Source of the DNA: CAIWHR01 sp963709525
GTDB lineage: Bacteria; Pseudomonadota; Gammaproteobacteria; Burkholderiales; Casimicrobiaceae
DNA length: 64,000 nt
Direction: 5' to 3'
Assembly: GCA_963709525.1 (NCBI GenBank)
Contig: CAVPXB010000022.1
Span: forward strand, 62,001 to 126,000
Part shown: positions 1-19,749 of the stretch, in pieces
Layout of the letters: every line of letters starts with the position of its first letter
Numbering within the stretch: position 1 is the first letter of the stretch
Made by a program: the position numbers and the translations under genes
Notes under the pieces: model-generated
Seen by the model: only the letters and a program-made list of their open reading frames with translations
The model's database searches: none
What the model was told of the DNA's origin: nothing

Positions 1-313
1 AACAGGTAACAGAACGATTTTGAGGGAACGCCGGACGGAGCAATGTTCGGCGGGCCGTCAAAGACCGCGGGAGCTTGAGGCTTAAAACGGAGCCGATGAA
101 GTGCGGCGGATGGCAGGACGGAATTTCTGTCCTCTGTCCTCTGTCTTCTGATGCCTGATCCAGCGCAGATGGTGCCCCGAAGACAGGATTCTTCCTGATG
201 TAAGGTCACCGCAACAGTGCCTGCTCCGGTCCAGCGGAGGGGCACGGGACGAAGGGCGCGTTCGACGGCACATCCGATGTCGAGCGTGGCTTTCGATGAG
301 ATGGAGGTAGACC
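1..313. other. Leader region upstream of rplJ; no gene seen
   Basis: No convincing coding frame is visible here. The segment should lie between rplA (outside the window) and rplJ and probably holds the L10 leader, but I could not assign that structure base by base. Two heptamer tandem-repeat traces are visible: CAGGTAA at 3-9 and CTGTCCT units at 127-147. Confidence 0.5.
127..147. repeat. Heptamer tandem repeat (CTGTCCT)n
   Basis: Two exact CTGTCCT units (127-133, 134-140) are followed by a CTGTCTT variant (141-147). The period is exactly 7 bp. It lies in the untranslated leader of rplJ. Confidence 0.8.
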
Positions 314-838
314 TTGAGTCTAAATCTGCAGCAAAAACAAGCGGTAGTCGCGGAAGTCGCGAAAGAGGTCAACGGTGCCCAGGCCATCGTCTTGGTCGAG
401 AACCGCGGCCTGCCCGTGGCAGCCCTGACGAAGCTTCGCGCCAAGGCACGGGCTTCCGGCGTGTATTTCAGGGTGATGAAGAACACCCTGGTGCGCCGCG
501 CGGTGGTCGGTACGCCGTTCGCGCCGCTGGCCGACAAGATGGTCGGTCCGCTGGCGTACGGCATGAGTGCCGATCCGGTTGCCGTGGCGAAGGTCCTGAA
601 CGACTTCGCCAAGGGCAACGTGAAGTTCGTGATCACGGCAGGGGCAATGCCCGGCCGGGTCATGTCGGCGAAGGACATTGCGGCGCTGGCCGCCCTGCCC
701 TCGCGCGATGAACTTCTCGCGAAGTTGCTCGGCACCATGCAGGCGCCGGTGGCGAAGTTCGTCCGGACCCTGAACGAGGTGCCGTCGAAGTTCGTCCGAA
801 CGCTTGCCGCCGTGCGCGATGCGAAGCAGGCTGCGTAA
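314..838 (+). CDS. rplJ: 50S ribosomal protein L10
   Basis: L10 forms the base of the L7/L12 stalk on the large subunit and, in the family, represses translation of its own mRNA. The 174-residue product has the L10 N-terminus (SLNLQQKQ) followed by the VENRGL and VMKNTLVRRA segments typical of the family. The start is TTG at 314, chosen because GGAGGT at 303-308 sits 5 nt upstream and no in-frame ATG lies nearby. It is slightly longer than E. coli L10 (165 aa). rplL follows after 54 nt, so the two are probably co-transcribed. Confidence 0.95.
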   Translation: MSLNLQQKQAVVAEVAKEVNGAQAIVLVENRGLPVAALTKLRAKARASGVYFRVMKNTLVRRAVVGTPFAPLADKMVGPLAYGMSADPVAVAKVLNDFAKGNVKFVITAGAMPGRVMSAKDIAALAALPSRDELLAKLLGTMQAPVAKFVRTLNEVPSKFVRTLAAVRDAKQAA

Positions 839-892
839 GCCGATGCCGTCCACGATTACCCGTCATACAACCTTACGAATCAGGAGTTGATC

Positions 893-1270
893 ATGTCTGC
901 TGTGCAAACTGAAATCCTCGAAAAAGTCGCTTCGATGACCGTGCTGGAACTCTCCGAGCTGATTAAGGCGATGGAGGAGAAATTCGGCGTTTCCGCGGCC
1001 GCAGCGGTGGCTGCCGCCGGCCCCGCTGCCGCGGCACCCGCCGCCGCGGTCGAAGAGCAGACCGAATTTACCGTCATGCTGGCCTCGTTCGGCGAGAACA
1101 AGGTCAACGTCATCAAGGCGGTGCGCGAGCTGACCGGCCTGGGCCTGAAGGAAGCCAAGGATCTGGTCGACGGCGCGCCGAAGCCGGTCAAGGAAGGCGT
1201 CAACAAGGCCGACGCCGAAGCCGCCAAGAAGAAACTCGAGGAAGCTGGCGCCAAGGTCGAGGTCAAGTAA
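893..1270 (+). CDS. rplL: 50S ribosomal protein L7/L12
   Basis: This is the flexible stalk protein that recruits elongation and initiation factors to the ribosome. The product has 125 residues: an N-terminal dimerisation helix pair, an Ala/Pro-rich hinge around residues 34-54, and the globular C-terminal domain containing GLGLKEAKDLVDGAPK. ATG at 893 is preferred over an upstream in-frame TTG at 887, because AGGAG (882-886) has proper spacing only to the ATG. The gene sits between rplJ and a 324-nt gap with two stem-loops before rpoB. Confidence 0.97.
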   Translation: MSAVQTEILEKVASMTVLELSELIKAMEEKFGVSAAAAVAAAGPAAAAPAAAVEEQTEFTVMLASFGENKVNVIKAVRELTGLGLKEAKDLVDGAPKPVKEGVNKADAEAAKKKLEEAGAKVEVK

Positions 1271-1276
1271 CACCGC

Positions 1277-1324
1277 GCCGGATCGTCCCGCTCGCGGATC
1301 CGTTCCGCGGCCCGGCGATCCGGC
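1277..1324 (+). promoter_or_regulatory. Stem-loop after rplL (putative attenuator or processing site)
   Basis: There is a perfect 9-bp inverted repeat, GCCGGATCG (1277-1285) with CGATCCGGC (1316-1324). Its 30-nt loop can fold further. It has no U tract. In E. coli the rplL-rpoB gap holds an attenuator and an RNase III site; assigning the same role here is inference. Confidence 0.5.
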
Positions 1325-1337
1325 ACCTTCGCGAAGG

Positions 1338-1377
1338 CGAAGGCAATCGGATTTGGCGACAAGTCCCATTGCCTTCG
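1338..1377 (+). promoter_or_regulatory. Second stem-loop in the rplL-rpoB gap
   Basis: There is a perfect 10-bp inverted repeat, CGAAGGCAAT (1338-1347) with ATTGCCTTCG (1368-1377), and a 20-nt loop. The rest of the gap (1378-1594) shows nothing I can assign beyond the rpoB ribosome binding site. Confidence 0.45.
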
Positions 1378-1594
1378 TCTTCTGAAGCGACTGCAGAAGA
1401 CGGGCTTGGTCGGACGGTGCACGCTAAGGCAACAAGGCGAGCGCCGTTGTCCGCCAGCGGCTGGTAGAGGCCAGCCACCACGCCAGGGAGCGCAATGCTC
1501 CCGCCAGTCGATGAGCGACTGACGCGCGTCCGCCACCCGGCGGCGCGTTTCGGGAACGGGCAATGCAGCCCGTCCCGCGTGATTCGGAGAAGGT

Positions 1595-5692
<4,098 letters not shown>

Positions 5693-5766
5693 CCTATCCG
5701 CGCACAGCCAACAGCCCCGGGCTGCCAGCTTCGAGCTGCCAGCGGAAAGACTCAAAGGAGTAGCGA

Positions 5767-9993
<4,227 letters not shown>

Positions 9994-10013
9994 TCACGCG
10001 CGCCGGGGATCGC

Positions 10014-10044
10014 GGCGGGGCGGCGGGAAACCGCCGGCCCCGCC
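10014..10044 (+). terminator. Strong hairpin after rpoC, weak U tract
   Basis: GGCGGGG plus CGGCGG (10014-10026) pairs through a GAAA tetraloop (10027-10030) with CCGCCG and CCCCGCC (10031-10044), with one bulged G. The stem is 13 bp. Only a short T run follows, so it may be a partial or factor-assisted terminator rather than a classical intrinsic one. Confidence 0.55.
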
Positions 10045-10137
10045 GGTTTCAGGCAGATCCATTGTCGCCCGGGCACGGGTTGGCTCCGGTGGCGCGCGCG
10101 AGCACTCGACGCCTCGATCCCGCGTCGCAGCATGGGA

Positions 10138-10166
10138 TTGACATGACTCCAAGGTCGTCATAGAAT
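10138..10166 (+). promoter_or_regulatory. Promoter of the str operon (sigma70 type)
   Basis: TTGACA at 10138-10143, a 17-nt spacer and TAGAAT at 10161-10166 match the housekeeping consensus in 11 of 12 positions. It implies a leader of roughly 225 nt ahead of rpsL. Confidence 0.75.
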
Positions 10167-10398
10167 TGACGGTCTTTTCGCCTCTCGGCCCGAGGAAAAC
10201 CGCGGCCGTGATGCGGGCGTACCCGGACGAACCGCCAGCAATCAGGTGTCGGCCGTGGCGCAAAGAAGGTGGCCCGGGCCTGTCGCGCGAGATTCGCGCC
10301 ATGGCGGGGCCACTTTGGTTTGTTGTACCCGAAGCGGTTTCGCAAAGCGATGAGCCCTGCGGCCGATAACGCTAGGTCGCACGAAACGGAAAATCAGG

Positions 10399-10776
10399 AT
10401 GCCTACCATCAATCAGCTCGTCCGGAAGGGCCGTGAGCCCGCCGTGTCGAAAAGCAAGGTCCCGGCGCTCCAGCAGAGCCCGCAGAAGCGCGGCGTCTGC
10501 ACGCGCGTTTACACCACCACTCCGAAGAAGCCGAACTCGGCGCTGCGCAAGGTCGCCAAGGTTCGTCTCACCAACGGCTTCGAGGTGATCAGCTACATCG
10601 GCGGCGAAGGCCACAACCTGCAGGAGCACTCGGTGGTCCTGATCCGGGGCGGTCGCGTCAAGGATCTCCCCGGCGTGCGCTATCACATGGTGCGCGGCAG
10701 CCTCGATACCGCAGGCGTCAAGGACCGCAAGCAGAGCCGGTCCAAATATGGCGCCAAGAAACCGAAGACCACCTAA
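10399..10776 (+). CDS. rpsL: 30S ribosomal protein S12
   Basis: S12 lies at the decoding centre and controls translational accuracy. The 125-residue product has TTPKKPNSALRKV with Lys43 and RGGRVKDLPG with Lys88, the two classical streptomycin-resistance positions. Both are lysine here, the sensitive form. Asp89, the usual beta-methylthiolation site, is present. It is the first gene of the str cluster and is followed by rpsG after 106 nt. Confidence 0.97.
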   Translation: MPTINQLVRKGREPAVSKSKVPALQQSPQKRGVCTRVYTTTPKKPNSALRKVAKVRLTNGFEVISYIGGEGHNLQEHSVVLIRGGRVKDLPGVRYHMVRGSLDTAGVKDRKQSRSKYGAKKPKTT

Positions 10777-10840
10777 CGCCCCAATGCCCTTTCCGCATTG
10801 AATCGACTGGCTTTGCCAGCGATTCGATGGAAGACTTTCC

Positions 10841-10868
10841 GGCCCAAAGTAGGGCTTCACTTTGGGCC
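10841..10868 (+). promoter_or_regulatory. Perfect hairpin just before the rpsG ribosome binding site
   Basis: GGCCCAAAGT (10841-10850) and ACTTTGGGCC (10859-10868) form a 10-bp perfect stem with an 8-nt loop, ending 4 nt before the GGAG of rpsG. A related hairpin lies in the tuf-rpsJ gap. Confidence 0.6.
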
Positions 10869-10882
10869 GAACGGAGATATTT

Positions 10883-11353
10883 ATGCCCCGACGCAGAGAA
10901 GTACCGAAACGCGAAATCCTTCCCGATCCGAAGTTCGGCTCCGGCGATGTCGCGAAGTTCGTCAACGTGCTGATGACCGCCGGCAAGAAGTCCGTGGCCG
11001 AGCGCATTCTGTACGGTGCGTTCGAGTCGATTTCGAAGAAGGGCGGCAAGGATCCGCTGGAGGTCTTCAATCAGGCCCTCGCCAATTCCAGGCCGATGGT
11101 CGAGGTGAAGAGCCGCCGCGTCGGCGGCGCGAACTTCCAGGTTCCGGTGGAAGTGCGCCCGGTGCGCCGCATGGCGCTGGCAATGCGCTGGCTGCGGGAG
11201 GCGGCGCGCAAGCGCGGCGAGAAATCGATGGGGCAACGCCTCGCGGCAGAGCTTACCGAGGCTTCGGAAGGCCGCGGCGGCGCCGTGAAAAAGCGCGAGG
11301 AAGTGCACCGCATGGCGGAAGCCAACAAGGCCTTCTCGCATTTCCGGTTCTGA
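10883..11353 (+). CDS. rpsG: 30S ribosomal protein S7
   Basis: S7 nucleates the 30S head and contacts tRNA at the E site. In E. coli it also represses its own operon. The 156-residue product begins PRRREVPKREILPDPKFGS, as in the family. ATG at 10883 follows GGAG at 10873-10876. An upstream in-frame TTG at 10862 is rejected because it lies inside the hairpin and lacks a binding site. Confidence 0.97.
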   Translation: MPRRREVPKREILPDPKFGSGDVAKFVNVLMTAGKKSVAERILYGAFESISKKGGKDPLEVFNQALANSRPMVEVKSRRVGGANFQVPVEVRPVRRMALAMRWLREAARKRGEKSMGQRLAAELTEASEGRGGAVKKREEVHRMAEANKAFSHFRF

Positions 11354-11440
11354 TCCGCAACGGCAAGCGAACAGCCCTCTCGACAGTAAATCGGCACGGA
11401 GCCGGAACGGCTCCGTTGCCCCAACAGGCGTTGACCCAAA

Positions 11441-13533
<2,093 letters not shown>

Positions 13534-13569
13534 CGTACATATCGACACTTCAGGACAGAGGTAACGAAA

Positions 13570-14760
<1,191 letters not shown>

Positions 14761-14765
14761 CGATT

Positions 14766-14795
14766 CGGCGAAAAGTGGACCCCTACTTTTCGCCG
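14766..14795 (+). promoter_or_regulatory. Perfect hairpin in the tuf-rpsJ gap
   Basis: CGGCGAAAAGT (14766-14776) and ACTTTTCGCCG (14785-14795) form an 11-bp perfect stem with an 8-nt loop, six bases after the tuf stop. Read on the opposite strand its core, AAAGT-AGGGGTCC-ACTTT, closely matches the rpsG leader hairpin core, AAAGT-AGGGCTTC-ACTTT. It may act as a terminator or processing site between the str and S10 clusters. Confidence 0.6.
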
Positions 14796-14904
14796 GAACA
14801 ACAGAAGTCAGCGCGAAAGGCTTGGGGCGGCCCGGCGCCTTTCGCGGACGAAAGACAACGCAACACCGAGCGCACGAGCGTGCGGTGGAGCCAAAGGTGA
14901 ACCG

Positions 14905-15216
14905 ATGCAAAATCAGAGAATCCGCATCCGCTTGAAGGCGTTCGATTACAAGCTGATCGACCAGTCGGCGCAGGAAATCGTCGAGACTGCCAAGCGCTCC
15001 GGCGCGGTGGTCCGCGGTCCGGTCCCGCTGCCGACCAAGATCGAGCGCTACAACGTTCTGCGTTCGCCGCACGTCAACAAGACGTCGCGCGACCAGTTCG
15101 AGATCCGCACGCATTTGCGGCTGATGGACATCATCGACCCGACCGACAAGACCGTCGACCAGTTGATGAAGCTCGACCTGCCGGCGGGTGTGGACGTCGA
15201 GATCAAGCTGCAGTGA
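14905..15216 (+). CDS. rpsJ: 30S ribosomal protein S10 (NusE)
   Basis: S10 is part of the 30S head and, as NusE, of antitermination complexes. The 103-residue product (QNQRIRIRLKAFDYKLID start, SPHVNKTSRDQFE later) matches the family in length and sequence. AAAGGTG lies just ahead of ATG 14905. It is the first gene of the S10 cluster. Confidence 0.97.
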   Translation: MQNQRIRIRLKAFDYKLIDQSAQEIVETAKRSGAVVRGPVPLPTKIERYNVLRSPHVNKTSRDQFEIRTHLRLMDIIDPTDKTVDQLMKLDLPAGVDVEIKLQ

Positions 15217-15244
15217 CAGGGAACAGGTAACAGGTAACAGGTAA
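15217..15244. repeat. Heptamer tandem repeat (CAGGTAA)n
   Basis: A CAGGGAA variant (15217-15223) is followed by three exact CAGGTAA units (15224-15244), directly after the rpsJ stop. The same unit occurs once at 3-9 and once at 26252-26258, both also in ribosomal intergenic DNA. Confidence 0.8.
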
Positions 15245-15336
15245 CGGAATCAAGCAAAGGTGCCCGGGCAATTCCGCCGGGCGTTGGAAAGCGCCGCCGG
15301 TCAATCGAAATCGGCGGCTTCAAAAGGAATACGAAA

Positions 15337-15993
15337 ATGAGCCTGGGACTTGTCGGGCGCAAGGTGGGCATGACCCGCATCTTTTCCGACGACGGCCACG
15401 CCGTCCCGGTGACGGTGCTGGACGTGGCCAACAATCGCGTCACGCAGATCAAGACTCCCGAGACCGACGGCTATTCCGCCGTGCAGGTCACCTACGGGAA
15501 ACGGCGCGCGTCGCGCGTCTCAAAGCCGCAAGCCGGCCACCTCGCCAAGGCGGGTGTCGAAGCCGGTGAACTGCTCCGTGAATTTCCGGTGAGCCCGGAA
15601 GCACTCGCGAACCTCAAGGTCGGCGAGACCGTCAGCGTCGAGACCTTCAAGGTCGGCGAGCTGGTCGATGTCACCGGCACCACGAAGGGCAAGGGCTTCA
15701 CGGGCGTCATCAAGCGCCACCATTTCAGGTCCAATCGCGCGTCGCACGGCAACTCGCGCTCGCACAACACGCCCGGCTCGATCGGCATGGCGCAGGATCC
15801 CGGTCGCGTGTTTCCCGGCAAGCGGATGGCGGGCCAGCACGGCAACGTGACGCGCACCGTGCAGACGCTGACGGTGATCCGCGTCGATGCCGAGCGTGGC
15901 TTGCTGCTGGTCAAGGGTTGCGTGCCCGGCGCCGATGGCGGTCACATCATCGTGCGGCCGGCGGCGAAGACCCCGGCAACGAAAGGGGCCTGA
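15337..15993 (+). CDS. rplC: 50S ribosomal protein L3
   Basis: L3 is an early-assembly protein near the peptidyl-transferase centre. The 218-residue product contains the family loop RMAGQHGNVTRT, including the Gln that PrmB methylates in E. coli. AAAGGA precedes ATG 15337. rplD starts 2 nt after the stop. Confidence 0.97.
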   Translation: MSLGLVGRKVGMTRIFSDDGHAVPVTVLDVANNRVTQIKTPETDGYSAVQVTYGKRRASRVSKPQAGHLAKAGVEAGELLREFPVSPEALANLKVGETVSVETFKVGELVDVTGTTKGKGFTGVIKRHHFRSNRASHGNSRSHNTPGSIGMAQDPGRVFPGKRMAGQHGNVTRTVQTLTVIRVDAERGLLLVKGCVPGADGGHIIVRPAAKTPATKGA

Positions 15994-15995
15994 CG

Positions 15996-16619
15996 ATGGA
16001 TCTCAAGCTCATCGACGACAAGGGCCAGGCGTCGGCCACGGTCGCGGCATCGGACGCGCTGTTCGGACGCGACTACAACGAGGCGCTGATTCACCAGATC
16101 GTGACGGCATTCCAGGCCAACGCGCGCAGCGGCAATCGTGCGCAAAAGGGCCGGGCCGACATCAACAAGTCGCACAAGAAGCCCTGGGCGCAGAAGGGCA
16201 CGGGTCGCGCACGCGCCGGCCAGGCCAACAGCCCGCTGTGGCGGGGCGGCGGCAGGATCTTCCCGAACTCGCCGGACGAGAATTTCTCGCAGAAGGTGAA
16301 CCGGAAGATGTATCGCGCCGGCATTGCGGCGATCCTGTCGCAGCTCGTTCGCGACGAACGCCTCCTGGTCATCGAGGGCCTCGCGATCGACGCGCCGAAG
16401 ACCAAGCTCTTCGCGCAGAAGATCAAGGCGCTGGGACTGTCCGGCACGGTGCTGCTGGTGACCGACAACCTCGACGACAACGTGTTTCTTTCGTCGCGCA
16501 ACCTGCCGAACGTCCTCGTTCTGGAAACCCGCGAAGTCGACCCGGTGAGTCTCGTTCGCTTCCAGAACGTGGTGCTGACCAAGGGCGCCGTGGCGCAATT
16601 CGAGGAGATCCTGGGATGA
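15996..16619 (+). CDS. rplD: 50S ribosomal protein L4
   Basis: L4 lines the exit tunnel and, in enterobacteria, regulates the S10 operon. The product is 207 residues. It has the long tunnel loop with KKPWAQKGTGRARAGQANS and the WRGGGRIF segment. ATG 15996 follows GAAAGGGG (15981-15988). An upstream in-frame ATG at 15918 would put 26 unrelated residues on the front and is rejected. Its stop overlaps the rplW start (ATGA). Confidence 0.97.
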   Translation: MDLKLIDDKGQASATVAASDALFGRDYNEALIHQIVTAFQANARSGNRAQKGRADINKSHKKPWAQKGTGRARAGQANSPLWRGGGRIFPNSPDENFSQKVNRKMYRAGIAAILSQLVRDERLLVIEGLAIDAPKTKLFAQKIKALGLSGTVLLVTDNLDDNVFLSSRNLPNVLVLETREVDPVSLVRFQNVVLTKGAVAQFEEILG

Positions 16620-16930
16620 GCACCGCCAACCACTTCAACCCCGAGCGTCTGGCGCTGGTGCTGCTCGCGCCTGTCGTGTCCGAGAAGGGCACCTACATCG
16701 CCGAAAAGCACGAACAGGTGATCTTCAAGGTGCTGCAGGATGCCACCAAGCCTGAAGTGAAGGCTGCCGTCGAGGCCATGTTCAAGGTCGAGGTCGACAG
16801 CGTCCAGATCGTCAACGTGGGCGGCAAAGTCAAGCGCTTCGGAAAATTCACCGGGCGCCGGCGCAACTGGAAGAAGGCCTATGTGTGCCTGAAGCCGGGC
16901 CAGGAAATCAACTTCGCGGCGGAGAACTGA
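16616..16930 (+). CDS. rplW: 50S ribosomal protein L23
   Basis: L23 sits at the tunnel exit and docks trigger factor and SRP. The product is 104 residues (PVVSEKGTYIAEKHEQVIFKV, then KRFGKFTGRRRNWKKAYV). The ATG overlaps the rplD stop by 4 nt, and rplB starts one base after this stop, so the three genes are translationally coupled. Confidence 0.97.
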   Translation: MSTANHFNPERLALVLLAPVVSEKGTYIAEKHEQVIFKVLQDATKPEVKAAVEAMFKVEVDSVQIVNVGGKVKRFGKFTGRRRNWKKAYVCLKPGQEINFAAEN

Positions 16931-16931
16931 C

Positions 16932-17756
16932 ATGCCTCTGCAAAAAGTAAAACCCACCTCGGCGGGCCGCCGGGCGATGGTGAAGGTCGTTCACCCCAAC
17001 CTGCACAAGGGGAGGCCGATCGACGCGCTGACCGAGAGCCAGAAACGTGGCTCGGGCCGCAACAACAACGGCCACATCACGATGCGGCACAAGGGCGGCG
17101 GCCATCAGCAACAGTACCGGATCGTCGACTTTCGCCGCAACAAGGACGGCATCGCCGGCAAGGTGGAGCGCCTCGAGTACGATCCGAACCGCAGCGCGCA
17201 CCTGGCGTTGCTGCTGTACGCGGACGGCGAGCGCCGGTACATCATCGCACCGCGAGGCGTGACGGTGGGGACGCAGCTCCTGTCCGGATCGGAGGCCCCG
17301 ATCAAGCCGGGCAACTGCCTGCCGCTGCGCAACATCCCGGTCGGAACGACGATTCACTGCATCGAGATGACTGCCGGCAAGGGCGCTCAGATCGCGCGCT
17401 CGGCGGGCACGGCCGCGCAACTGCTCGCGCGCGAAGGCACTTACGCGCAGCTGCGCCTGCGCTCCGGCGAAATCCGCAAGGTGCACGTCGATTGTCGCGC
17501 GACCATCGGCGAAGTGGGCAACGAGGAACACAATCTGCGTTCGATCGGCAAGGCGGGCGCCAATCGCTGGCGCGGCATCCGCCCGACCGTGCGCGGCATA
17601 TGCATGAATCCGGTCGATCACCCGCACGGCGGCCGTTCCAACGGCGGCGGCCATCCGGTCTCGCCGTGGGGCACGCCGACCAAGGGCTACAAGACGCGCA
17701 GCAACAAGCGCACCGATTCGATGATCGTGCGCCGCCGGCACGCGACGAAGGGATAA
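16932..17756 (+). CDS. rplB: 50S ribosomal protein L2
   Basis: L2 binds 23S rRNA at the peptidyl-transferase centre and the subunit interface. The 274-residue product carries the C-terminal NPVDHPHGGRSNGG segment, which includes the functionally important His of the family. It lies one base after rplW and 6 nt before rpsS. Confidence 0.98.
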   Translation: MPLQKVKPTSAGRRAMVKVVHPNLHKGRPIDALTESQKRGSGRNNNGHITMRHKGGGHQQQYRIVDFRRNKDGIAGKVERLEYDPNRSAHLALLLYADGERRYIIAPRGVTVGTQLLSGSEAPIKPGNCLPLRNIPVGTTIHCIEMTAGKGAQIARSAGTAAQLLAREGTYAQLRLRSGEIRKVHVDCRATIGEVGNEEHNLRSIGKAGANRWRGIRPTVRGICMNPVDHPHGGRSNGGGHPVSPWGTPTKGYKTRSNKRTDSMIVRRRHATKG

Positions 17757-17762
17757 CGGGAA

Positions 17763-18050
17763 ATGGCACGTTCGATAAAGAAAGGTCCGTTCGTCGACGA
17801 TCACCTCGTACAGAAGGTGAACGCGGCGCGCGCGACCAAAGACAAGAAGCCGATCAAGACCTGGTCGCGCCGTTCGACGATCACGCCCGATTTTGTCGGG
17901 CTCACGATCGCTGTCCACAATGGCAAGGCGCACATCCCCGTGTACGTGTCCGAAAACATGGTCGGCCACAAGCTCGGCGAATTTGCGCTGACCCGCACCT
18001 TCAAGGGCCACTCGGCCGACAAGAAGGTCGCGACGCCGGCCAGGAAGTAG
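17763..18050 (+). CDS. rpsS: 30S ribosomal protein S19
   Basis: S19 belongs to the 30S head and pairs with S13 near the A-site finger. The 95-residue product begins ARSIKKGPFVDDHL and contains RRSTITPDFVGLTIAVHNGK, as expected. It has the usual place between rplB and rplV. Confidence 0.97.
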   Translation: MARSIKKGPFVDDHLVQKVNAARATKDKKPIKTWSRRSTITPDFVGLTIAVHNGKAHIPVYVSENMVGHKLGEFALTRTFKGHSADKKVATPARK

Positions 18051-18060
18051 GGGAGACGTG

Positions 18061-18396
18061 ATGGAAACCAAAGCAGTCCTGCGCGGCGTGCGCCTGTCGG
18101 CCCAGAAGGGCCGGCTGGTTGCCGACCAGATCCGCGGTTTGCCCGTCGATCGCGCGCTGAACGTCCTGGCCTTCAGCCCCAAGAAGGGCGCCAAGATCAT
18201 CAGGAAGGTGCTCGAGTCGGCGATCGCCAACGCCGAGCACAACGACGGCGCGGATATCGACGACCTGAAGGTGAAGACGATTTACATCGACAAGGCGGAG
18301 AGCCTGCGCCGCTTCACCGCGCGCGCCAAGGGCCGTGGCAACACCATCCTGAAGCAGACTTGCCACATCTTTGTCGCCGTCGGCGACGGCAAATAA
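18061..18396 (+). CDS. rplV: 50S ribosomal protein L22
   Basis: L22 lines the exit tunnel; changes in its beta-hairpin give macrolide resistance in the family. The product is 111 residues, with the intact hairpin sequence RFTARAKGRGNTILK. ATG 18061 is preferred over GTG 18058, since GGGGAG (18050-18055) is only 2 nt from the GTG but 5 nt from the ATG. Confidence 0.96.
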   Translation: METKAVLRGVRLSAQKGRLVADQIRGLPVDRALNVLAFSPKKGAKIIRKVLESAIANAEHNDGADIDDLKVKTIYIDKAESLRRFTARAKGRGNTILKQTCHIFVAVGDGK

Positions 18397-18406
18397 GGAC
18401 GGATTC

Positions 18407-19126
18407 ATGGGACAGAAAATACATCCGACCGGCTTCCGCCTTTCCGTCACCCGGAATTGGACATCGAAGTGGTTCGCGAACAGCAAGAATTTCGCGCCGA
18501 TGCTCGCGGAAGACATCAAGGTTCGCGAATACCTGAAGAAGAAGCTCTCCCACGCGTCGGTGGGCAGCATCACCATCGAGCGACCGGCAAAGAGCGCGCG
18601 CATCACGATCCACAGCGCGCGGCCGGGGGTGGTCATCGGCAAGAAGGGCGAGGATATCGAGACGCTGCGCGCCGATCTGCGCAAGATGATGGGCGGCGAG
18701 GTGGGCCTCAACATCGAGGAAATCCGCAAGCCCGAAATCGACGCCCAGCTGATTTCCGACTCGATCGCGCAGCAGCTCGAGAAGCGGATCATGTTCCGTC
18801 GCGCGATGAAGCGCGCGATGCAGAATGCGATGCGCCTTGGCGCGCAGGGCATCAAGATCATGACCGCCGGGCGCCTGAACGGAATCGAGATCGCGCGCAC
18901 CGAGTGGTATCGCGAGGGTCGCGTCCCGTTGCACACGTTGCGGGCCGACATCCAGTATGGTTTTTCCGAAGCCAAGACCACCTACGGCGTCATCGGCATC
19001 AAGGTATGGGTGTTCAAGGGCGAAATGCTGGCGCACAACGCCGACCCCTCGGCGGCGCCTGCGCCGTCCCCTGAAGCGCCCAAGCGCCCGCGTCGAGCAG
19101 GAGTGAAGAATGCTGCAGCCAGCTAG
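18407..19126 (+). CDS. rpsC: 30S ribosomal protein S3
   Basis: S3 forms part of the mRNA entry site. The 239-residue product has the MGQKIHPTGFRL start and the KH-domain GVVIGKKGEDIE motif. ATG 18407 has AAGGA (18395-18399) at proper spacing; the longer frame starting at 18371 lies inside rplV and is rejected. The last 17 nt overlap rplP. The C-terminus is a short Ala/Pro/Lys tail. Confidence 0.97.
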   Translation: MGQKIHPTGFRLSVTRNWTSKWFANSKNFAPMLAEDIKVREYLKKKLSHASVGSITIERPAKSARITIHSARPGVVIGKKGEDIETLRADLRKMMGGEVGLNIEEIRKPEIDAQLISDSIAQQLEKRIMFRRAMKRAMQNAMRLGAQGIKIMTAGRLNGIEIARTEWYREGRVPLHTLRADIQYGFSEAKTTYGVIGIKVWVFKGEMLAHNADPSAAPAPSPEAPKRPRRAGVKNAAAS

Positions 19127-19523
19127 AAGGAAGTACCGCAAGGAGCAGAAGGGACGCAACAAGGGCGTTGCGACCGTCGGCAACAAGGTGAGCTTCGGCG
19201 AGTACGGCCTCAAGGCCGTCGGCCGCGGCCGCCTGACGGCACGGCAGATCGAGGCGGCACGGCGGGCGATGACGCGGCACATCAAGCGTGGCGGCCGCGT
19301 GTGGATTCGCATCTTCCCCGACAAGCCGGTGTCCAAGAAGCCCGCCGAAGTCCGGATGGGCAACGGCAAGGGCAACCCCGAGTACTACGTCGCCGAGATC
19401 CAGCCCGGCAAGGTGCTCTACGAGATGGATGGCGTGGAAGAGATCATCGCCCGCGAAGCCTTCGCGCTCGCGGCGGCCAAGCTGCCGATCAAGACGACGT
19501 TCGTTCACCGCCTGGTAGGTTGA
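19110..19523 (+). CDS. rplP: 50S ribosomal protein L16
   Basis: L16 stabilises tRNA in the large subunit A site. The 137-residue product starts MLQPARRKYRKEQKGRNKG and contains RVWIRIFPDKPVSKKPAEVR, as in the family. AGGAG inside rpsC (19099-19103) serves the ATG at 19110, which overlaps rpsC by 17 nt. Confidence 0.97.
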   Translation: MLQPARRKYRKEQKGRNKGVATVGNKVSFGEYGLKAVGRGRLTARQIEAARRAMTRHIKRGGRVWIRIFPDKPVSKKPAEVRMGNGKGNPEYYVAEIQPGKVLYEMDGVEEIIAREAFALAAAKLPIKTTFVHRLVG

Positions 19524-19536
19524 CGAGAGGCTTTAG

Positions 19537-19749
19537 ATGAAACTGACCGAAACCAAGAAAGCCCTGGCTGCGAAGAGCGCGCCCGAGCTGCAAGTCGAGC
19601 TCAATGCCCTGTTGAAGGAGCAGTTCGGATTGCGGATGCAAAAGGCCACGCAGCAGCTCCAGGACACTTCCAAGATCCAGGCCGCGCGCCGCAACATCGC
19701 TCGCGCGCGGACGCTCATTCACCAGAAGAAGGCGGGGGTAGCGCCATGA
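19537..19749 (+). CDS. rpmC: 50S ribosomal protein L29
   Basis: L29 is a small two-helix protein at the tunnel exit next to L23. The product is 70 residues, with the family core ELNALLKEQFGLRMQKATQQ. The stop overlaps the rpsQ start (ATGA). Confidence 0.95.
   Translation: MKLTETKKALAAKSAPELQVELNALLKEQFGLRMQKATQQLQDTSKIQAARRNIARARTLIHQKKAGVAP

Larger units (their letters stand above)
9994..10398. other. rpoC-rpsL intergenic region (405 nt)
   Basis: No gene is visible. The region holds a 13-bp GAAA-loop hairpin just after rpoC and a near-consensus sigma70-type promoter about 230 nt before rpsL. It thus separates the rpoBC unit from the str operon. Confidence 0.7.
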
